A DNA stretch of 5,540 bases, taken from the NCBI GenBank assembly GCA_030646595.1, contig JAUSKS010000333.1:1-5540 (forward strand), given 5' to 3'. The position numbers and the translations under genes were made by a program. Positions 1 through 5,540 of this stretch are shown here, piece by piece. The number at the start of each line of letters is the position of its first letter. Position 1 is the first letter of the stretch. The DNA comes from Gallionellaceae bacterium (GTDB taxonomy: Bacteria; Pseudomonadota; Gammaproteobacteria; Burkholderiales; Gallionellaceae). The notes under the pieces were generated by a model. It saw nothing but the letters and a program-made list of their open reading frames with translations. It did no database searches and was not told where the DNA came from.

Positions 1-59
<59 letters not shown>

Positions 60-75
60 TCAGCGAAGAGGCGAG

Positions 76-1342
<1,267 letters not shown>

Positions 1343-1364
1343 CCGCCGCTTCAAAATTTATTTT

Positions 1365-1369
1365 AGGGA
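1365..1369 (+). promoter_or_regulatory. Ribosome binding site deciding the yajC start
   Basis: AGGGA lies 8 nt before the ATG at 1378. It supports that start over the in-frame ATG at 1333, which would overlap the tgt stop and has no such site at the proper distance. Confidence 0.75.
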
Positions 1370-1377
1370 TAGCCACC

Positions 1378-1701
1378 ATGTTTATCAGTAATGCCTATGC
1401 ACAAACCGCTGCTCCTGCATTTGGCGGAGGGGTTATGGATTTTTTGCCGCTGATCGGATTGGCGGTGGTGTTTTACTTCATGATTTTGCGCCCACAGCAG
1501 AAGCGCGCCAAGGAACAAAAAGCCATGCTGGGTGCCCTGCAAAAAGGTGATGAAATTGTCACCATCGGGGGCGAGCTGGGCCGGATAACCAAGGTAGGCG
1601 ACAATTATTTAAGTGTAGAAATCGCCGACAATGTGACCATCCAGATTCAGAAAAACGCGGTGCAAATCGTGCTCCCCAAAGGAACAATCAAGTCGCTTTA
1701 A
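1378..1701 (+). CDS. yajC: Sec translocon accessory protein YajC
   Basis: YajC is a small inner-membrane protein that associates with SecD and SecF and with the SecYEG-YidC holotranslocon. Its exact role is unclear and it is dispensable in E. coli. The protein is 107 aa (E. coli 110). It has a short N-terminus MFISNAYAQ, a single membrane helix at about residues 20-37 (DFLPLIGLAVVFYFMIL) and the family signature RPQQKRAKEQ at 38-47. A small cytoplasmic domain follows with GDEIVTIGGELGRITKV and the end VLPKGTIKSL. The ATG at 1378 is preferred because homologues start with a very similar short N-terminus and a good ribosome site precedes it. The AYA-Q motif looks like a signal peptidase site, but the preceding segment is too short for a signal peptide. 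The gene sits 38 nt after tgt and 9 nt before secD. Confidence 0.95.
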   Translation: MFISNAYAQTAAPAFGGGVMDFLPLIGLAVVFYFMILRPQQKRAKEQKAMLGALQKGDEIVTIGGELGRITKVGDNYLSVEIADNVTIQIQKNAVQIVLPKGTIKSL

Positions 1702-1705
1702 GGTG
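1700..1705 (+). promoter_or_regulatory. secD ribosome binding site overlapping the yajC stop codon
   Basis: AAGGTG lies 5 nt upstream of the secD ATG, and its first two bases are the end of the yajC TAA stop. The arrangement suggests that ribosomes ending on yajC assist initiation on secD. Confidence 0.7.
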
Positions 1706-1710
1706 CCCTC

Positions 1711-3522
1711 ATGAATCATTATCCCCTGTGGAAGTATGTACTTATTTTTGCTGCGCTCGCGCTCGGTCTGGTCTATACCCTGCCCAATTTCTATGGTGAA
1801 TCCCCGGCGGTGCAGATATTGCCTTTACGTGCCAACCTCAAGGCAGATAGCGCGCTTTTAAAACGAGTAGCAGAAGCATTGCAAGCGGCCAACCTTAATC
1901 CTGAGGCGGTTGCACTGGACCTTACCAGCGTCAAGGCACGGTTTGGCGATACCGATAGCCAGCTCAAGGCCAAAGATATTTTACATGCGCAGTTAGGTGA
2001 GGATTATGTAGTGGCATTGAATTTGTTGCCGCGTTCACCGCAGTGGCTAACCAGTATTAATGCCTTGCCTATGTATCTGGGCCTGGATCTGCGTGGCGGC
2101 GTACATTTTCTGTTGCAGATCGATATGAAAGGTGCGCTGGATAAGGCACTGGAGGCTGCTACGGGGGATATACGCAGCACTTTGCGCGAACAGAATATTG
2201 CTTATTCCGGTGTCAGCCGCGATGATAAATTGCTGACCGTCAAATTTCGCGATGCAGAGGCACGCAGCAAAGGTGTGACCGAACTCAAGCAACGCTTCAA
2301 TGGCTTGATCTTCACTGATAAAGATGAAGGCAGCGAATATCTACTACTGGCTACGCTCAAGCAAGAAGAAGAAAAACGCATACAAGAAGCAGCTGTGCAG
2401 CAAAATCTGGTCACCTTACGCAATCGCGTAAATGAACTGGGCGTGGCTGAGCCTGTGATCCAGCAGCAAGGAATAGATCGCATTGTGGTGCAATTGCCTG
2501 GCGTACAAGACACTGCGCGCGCGAAAGATATTCTAGGCCGCACTGCAACCCTGGAAATACGCTTGGTGGATGATGAGCATACAGCCAGCATGGGCGCAGG
2601 TGCGCCCTTTGGCACCGAGATGTTTAAGGATAGGGATGGTACTACGCTATTGGTAAAGAAAAGCGTACTGCTTACGGGTGAACGCATAAATGATGCCCAG
2701 CCAGGTTTCGATAGCCGTACCAATGAGGCAGCGGTGCATATCAACCTGGATGGCGTAGGTGCACGTAAATTCAAGGAAGCCACGCGCGAAAATGTAGGCA
2801 AACGTATGGCCATTATTCTGTTTGAGAAAGGCAAGGGTGAGGTGGTCACGGCACCCGTGATACGCGAAGAAATTGGCGGTGGCCGGGTACAAATATCCGG
2901 CCAAATGAGCACTGAAGAAGCTAAGGATATTTCCTTGCTATTGCGTGCCGGCGCCCTGGCTGCGCCTATGGAAATTGTGGAAGAACGTACTGTAGGTCCC
3001 AGTCTGGGTGCAGACAACATTACCCGTGGCTTCCATTCCACGCAGATAGGTTTTCTTGCTATCGCAATGTTCATGGTTGTTTATTACCTGATGTTCGGTG
3101 GCATTTCAGTGCTGGCCTTGGGGGCTAACCTGCTCCTGCTGGTGGCACTACTGTCCATGCTGCAAGCTACGCTGACCTTGCCCGGCATGGCCGGTATCGC
3201 ACTCACCCTGGGGATGGCGATTGACTCCAACGTACTGATCAATGAGCGCATACGCGAGGAATTGCGCAATGGCATGACGCCGCAGGCTTCCATACACGCA
3301 GGTTATGAACAAGCATTCCGCACCATACTCGATTCCAACATCACCACACTCATTGCAGGTGTTGCATTGTTCATGTTCGGCTCCGGCCCAATACGCGGTT
3401 TTGCAGTGGTGTTATGTCTGGGCATCATGACGTCAATGTTCAGTGCAGTACTGGTATCACGCGCCTTGGTTAATCTGATTTATGGTTATAAAGCTCGATT
3501 AACTAAAGTTGCTATCGGCTAA
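1711..3522 (+). CDS. secD: Protein translocase subunit SecD
   Basis: SecD pairs with SecF to form an RND-like membrane motor that uses the proton gradient to pull or release proteins emerging from SecYEG on the periplasmic side. The protein is 603 aa (E. coli 615). TM1 is at about residues 9-25 (the N-terminus MNHYPLWKYV matches E. coli closely). A large periplasmic region follows, with the family motif GLDLRGGVHF at 124-133, the P1 base segment LRNRVNELGVAEPVIQQQG near 236-254 and the P1 head near 290-400. The segment LLLRAGALAAPMEIVEERTVGPSLG (split about 409-433) leads into TM2-TM6. The presumed proton-relay aspartate is D505 in TM4 (AIDSNVLINERI), and D541 opens TM5 (LDSNITTL). Both motifs carry Ser where E. 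coli has Ala (DAN). The start is clear from homology and the ribosome site. The gene is 14 nt from secF. Confidence 0.97.
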   Translation: MNHYPLWKYVLIFAALALGLVYTLPNFYGESPAVQILPLRANLKADSALLKRVAEALQAANLNPEAVALDLTSVKARFGDTDSQLKAKDILHAQLGEDYVVALNLLPRSPQWLTSINALPMYLGLDLRGGVHFLLQIDMKGALDKALEAATGDIRSTLREQNIAYSGVSRDDKLLTVKFRDAEARSKGVTELKQRFNGLIFTDKDEGSEYLLLATLKQEEEKRIQEAAVQQNLVTLRNRVNELGVAEPVIQQQGIDRIVVQLPGVQDTARAKDILGRTATLEIRLVDDEHTASMGAGAPFGTEMFKDRDGTTLLVKKSVLLTGERINDAQPGFDSRTNEAAVHINLDGVGARKFKEATRENVGKRMAIILFEKGKGEVVTAPVIREEIGGGRVQISGQMSTEEAKDISLLLRAGALAAPMEIVEERTVGPSLGADNITRGFHSTQIGFLAIAMFMVVYYLMFGGISVLALGANLLLLVALLSMLQATLTLPGMAGIALTLGMAIDSNVLINERIREELRNGMTPQASIHAGYEQAFRTILDSNITTLIAGVALFMFGSGPIRGFAVVLCLGIMTSMFSAVLVSRALVNLIYGYKARLTKVAIG

Positions 3523-3536
3523 GAAAGAGAACGAAT

Positions 3537-4466
3537 ATGGAATTTTTCAAAATCAAACACGACATTCCGTTCATGAGTTACGGACGGTATACCACGGCCA
3601 TTTCTTTGGTAACTTTCCTGTTGGCCATATTTTTTCTTGCTACGCGCGGATTAAATTTCGGCGTGGACTTTACTGGCGGGACGGTGATGGAGGTGCATTA
3701 TGCCCAGTCCGCTGATTTAAACAAAGTGCGTGATCAATTAGCCAACATGAACTTGCGCGATGCGCTGGTACAAAACTTCGGCACCAGCAAAGATGTGCTG
3801 ATACAAGTACCACTTAAACAAAATACCTCCGGTGCAAAACTCAGTGAGCAAGTGCTAGAACAATTACGGCAACAGGATGCCAGCGTGGAAATGCGCCGCG
3901 TGGAATTTGTGGGCCCGCAGGTGGGTAAAGATTTGGTGGAGAATGGCTCACTCGCATTGCTGCTGGTTTCTCTGGGCATTGTGTGCTATTTATGGTTGCG
4001 CTTCGAATGGAAATTCGGTTTGGCCGCGATCATCGCCAACCTGCATGACGTGGTTATCATTCTTGGTTTTTTTGCGTTTTTCCAGTGGGAATTTTCACTT
4101 TCGGTGCTGGCTGCAGTGCTGGCGGTGCTTGGTTATTCAGTGAATGAATCGGTGGTAGTATTTGACCGGATACGCGAAAATTTCCGCAAGATGCGCAAAA
4201 CCGAGGTGGCTGGCATCATAGACAATGCTATTACGCGCACCATGTCACGCACCGTCATTACCCATGCCTGTACCCAGATGATGGTAACTGCCATGCTGCT
4301 TCTGGGAGGCGAGACGCTACATTACTTTGCGCTGGCGCTAACCATAGGCATACTGTTCAGCATTTATTCCTCAGTGCTGGTAGCCAGCCCCATCCTGATG
4401 CTGCTGGGTGTGTCACGCGAAGATTTTATCAAACCGGAAAAAACTACAGAAGAAGCGCTGCCCTGA
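3537..4466 (+). CDS. secF: Protein translocase subunit SecF
   Basis: SecF is the partner of SecD in the proton-driven SecDF motor of the inner membrane. The protein is 309 aa (E. coli 323). TM1 is at about residues 18-36, followed by the family motif GLNFGVDFTGG (38-48) and a short periplasmic P4 domain. VGPQVGKDLVENG (125-137) leads into five further helices (about 138-156, 161-182, 186-209, 245-258 and 263-290). The TM4 signature is GYSVNESVVVFDRIRENFR (199-217). E204 sits where E. coli and Thermus SecF carry the functional aspartate (D213 and D637). R238 (TMSRT) is 34 residues further on, the same distance as D637-R671 in Thermus, so the relay pair appears preserved with Glu for Asp. A purine-rich ribosome site AAAGAGA lies 6 nt before the ATG. 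The ATG of dedA begins one nucleotide after the secF stop. Confidence 0.97.
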   Translation: MEFFKIKHDIPFMSYGRYTTAISLVTFLLAIFFLATRGLNFGVDFTGGTVMEVHYAQSADLNKVRDQLANMNLRDALVQNFGTSKDVLIQVPLKQNTSGAKLSEQVLEQLRQQDASVEMRRVEFVGPQVGKDLVENGSLALLLVSLGIVCYLWLRFEWKFGLAAIIANLHDVVIILGFFAFFQWEFSLSVLAAVLAVLGYSVNESVVVFDRIRENFRKMRKTEVAGIIDNAITRTMSRTVITHACTQMMVTAMLLLGGETLHYFALALTIGILFSIYSSVLVASPILMLLGVSREDFIKPEKTTEEALP

Positions 4467-4467
4467 T

Positions 4468-5124
4468 ATGGAATTAATCACCTCTGTCATTGATCTTGTC
4501 CTACATCTGGATGTTCATTTATTAGCACTCACACAACAATACGGCCTATGGATTTATGCCATCTTGTTCCTTATTATTTTCAGCGAAACCGGCCTGGTAG
4601 TAGCACCTTTTTTACCTGGCGATTCCTTATTATTTGTCGCAGGCGCACTGTGTGGCATGGGTTCGTTAGAGCTGGGTCTGCTTGCACCATTACTGATGCT
4701 GGCTGCATTTTCCGGTGATAACACGAATTACTGGATTGGTCGGCTCATTGGCACCAGCCTGGTCAAACATGCCAATTCACGCTTTTTCAACCATGCGCAT
4801 CTGGAAAAAACGCATGCCTTTTATGAAAAGCATGGGGGTAAAACCATACTTTTTGCGCGCTTCCTGCCTATCGTGCGCACCTTTGCGCCCTTTGTAGCAG
4901 GAATAGCCATGATGAACTATCGCTTGTTCTTGGCGTTCAGTGCCTTGGGTAGCGTGGTCTGGATAAGTTTCTTTACCGTAGGCGGCTATTTCTTCGGGAA
5001 TATTCCGGTGATAAAAAATAATCTCACCCTTATGGTGCTGGTAATAGTCTTTATTTCCATACTTCCTGGGTTAATCGAATTTATTCGCCATCGCAGACGA
5101 CAAGCCAAGGCCAGTAATTTATAA
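4468..5124 (+). CDS. dedA: DedA-family (VTT/SNARE-associated domain) inner membrane protein
   Basis: The 218-aa protein matches E. coli DedA (219 aa) nearly end to end: it opens MELITSVIDLVLHLDVHL and ends ISILPGLIEFIRHRRRQA. DedA-family proteins are polytopic membrane proteins that influence membrane potential, envelope integrity and drug tolerance. Several members move polyprenyl-phosphate or phospholipid carriers across the membrane, so lipid-carrier recycling is the likely role here by family inference. The acidic and basic residues known to be essential in the paralogue YqjA are present: E40 in SETGLVVAPFLPGDSLL, D52 in PGD, and R131 and R137 in FARFLPIVRTFAPFVAG. GDNTNYWIGR (83-92) is another family motif. 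Hydrophobic stretches lie near residues 28-60, 65-82, 138-178 and 185-201. I chose the ATG at 4468 by homology; a GTG at 4408 inside secF would add 20 unrelated residues. The ribosome site (GAAGAAG, 4449-4455) is weak and 12 nt away, so translation is probably coupled to secF. Confidence 0.94.
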   Translation: MELITSVIDLVLHLDVHLLALTQQYGLWIYAILFLIIFSETGLVVAPFLPGDSLLFVAGALCGMGSLELGLLAPLLMLAAFSGDNTNYWIGRLIGTSLVKHANSRFFNHAHLEKTHAFYEKHGGKTILFARFLPIVRTFAPFVAGIAMMNYRLFLAFSALGSVVWISFFTVGGYFFGNIPVIKNNLTLMVLVIVFISILPGLIEFIRHRRRQAKASNL

Positions 5125-5131
5125 GCTTATC

Positions 5132-5540
5132 TTAGGGCGCTGGTTGCGTTCTGATGCCTTGCATTTTTTCCGCATTCCAATGGGCAAGCGCCCAATCCCA
5201 GACTGAAAGCAAATCATACCCTGCCAGCTCCGCAGGCGGCTCCTGACGTAGAAAAATCAGTACCTGCCAGAGCAGGGTTGCTGGTTGCGTGGTGTTCACT
5301 GGTGCGGCCAAGGTCTGTTTGCTGAGTTTCTCGCCCTTATCATTCAGCGCAATGGGCAGATGCATATAGGATGGGGCGGGCAAGTTGAGCAAGCGTTGCA
5401 GCCATATTTGCCGTGGCGTGGAAGCAAGCAAATCGGCACCTCGCACTACATGGGTCACGCCCTGAAAAGTATCATCCACTACTACTGCAAGCTGATAAGC
5501 AAACAATCCATCAGCGCGCTTGATTACAAAATCGCCTATT
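5132..5540 (-). CDS. gluQ: Glutamyl-Q tRNA(Asp) synthetase, C-terminal part (5' end beyond window)
   Basis: GluQ (YadB) is a truncated relative of glutamyl-tRNA synthetase. It activates glutamate and attaches it to the queuosine at position 34 of tRNA(Asp). The reading frame is open to the right edge, starting IGDFVIKRADGLFAYQL, so about 135 C-terminal residues of an expected 300 are seen. Diagnostic stretches are LFAYQLAVVVDDTFQGVTHVVRGADLL, here split as LFAYQLAVVVDD and GVTHVVRGADLL. HLPIALNDKGEKLSKQ follows, in which KLSK (5329-5318) is the class I KMSKS equivalent. All of these align with E. coli YadB. The N-terminal ATP-binding HIGH-like motif and zinc site are outside the window. The usual glutamyl-tRNA synthetase anticodon-binding domain is absent after about residue 135, as expected for GluQ. 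Full-length gltX is therefore excluded. The gene converges on dedA with 7 nt between the two stop codons. Confidence 0.94.
   Translation of the reverse strand, partial: IGDFVIKRADGLFAYQLAVVVDDTFQGVTHVVRGADLLASTPRQIWLQRLLNLPAPSYMHLPIALNDKGEKLSKQTLAAPVNTTQPATLLWQVLIFLRQEPPAELAGYDLLSVWDWALAHWNAEKMQGIRTQPAP

Noticed and set aside
2202..3074. Long open frame (290 codons) on the minus strand inside secD
   Set aside because: It lies opposite a certain gene, has a low-complexity Ser/Arg/Pro-rich translation, no recognisable domain and no ribosome site. It is a codon-bias shadow of secD.
3509..3715. 68-codon frame spanning the secD-secF junction
   Set aside because: It overlaps both genes out of frame and its translation shows no domain; it is a shadow.
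4408..4467. GTG start inside secF adding 20 residues to dedA
   Set aside because: The extra residues are the out-of-frame secF tail and do not match DedA; the ATG at 4468 matches the DedA start.
5134..5169. Possible intrinsic terminator for the dedA operon: imperfect stem AGGGCG/TGCCTT followed by GCA and six Ts
   Set aside because: The stem is only about 6 bp with two G-T pairs and a 15-nt loop, and three bases separate it from the T-run. That is too weak to call without mapping data.
5181..5194. Hairpin TGGGC-AAGC-GCCCA inside gluQ
   Set aside because: A 5-bp stem in coding sequence with no T-run on either strand; probably chance.

Overview
The window looks like ordinary chromosomal housekeeping DNA from a betaproteobacterium. 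Base composition is roughly half G+C by eye. The protein wording (for example GYSVNESVVVFDRIREN in SecF) and the tgt-yajC-secD-secF order fit Betaproteobacteria, with Nitrosomonadales-type lineages a plausible guess. The genus cannot be fixed from the sequence alone. I see no mobile element, CRISPR array, prophage or unknown gene system.

Left edge (1-235): an initiator tRNA-fMet gene reads leftward and is cut by the window edge. It has a very strong sigma70-type promoter (TTGACT, 17 bp, TATAGT) and a GC-rich discriminator. A 176-bp divergent intergenic region separates it from tgt, which has a possible -10 box of its own.

Centre (236-5124): five genes read rightward, very tightly packed. They are tgt (queuosine insertion into tRNA), yajC, secD and secF (the SecDF-YajC accessory complex of the Sec translocon) and dedA (DedA/VTT-family inner membrane protein). 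An extended -10 box lies across the tgt stop codon, so yajC-secD-secF-dedA may also be transcribed without tgt. Gaps are 38 nt (tgt-yajC), 9 nt (yajC-secD), 14 nt (secD-secF) and 1 nt (secF-dedA).

Right edge (5132-5540): the C-terminal part of gluQ (glutamyl-Q tRNA(Asp) synthetase) comes in from the opposite strand. It meets dedA tail to tail with only 7 nt between the stop codons and no clear terminator.

Functionally the window combines translation and tRNA modification (tRNA-fMet, tgt, gluQ) with envelope biogenesis (SecDF-YajC, DedA). Tgt and GluQ act on the same wobble position of tRNA(Asp): Tgt starts queuosine formation and GluQ adds glutamate to the finished base. The points most worth a second look are this Tgt/GluQ bracketing, the near-fused secF-dedA junction, and residue substitutions next to or at the presumed proton-relay acids of SecD and SecF.
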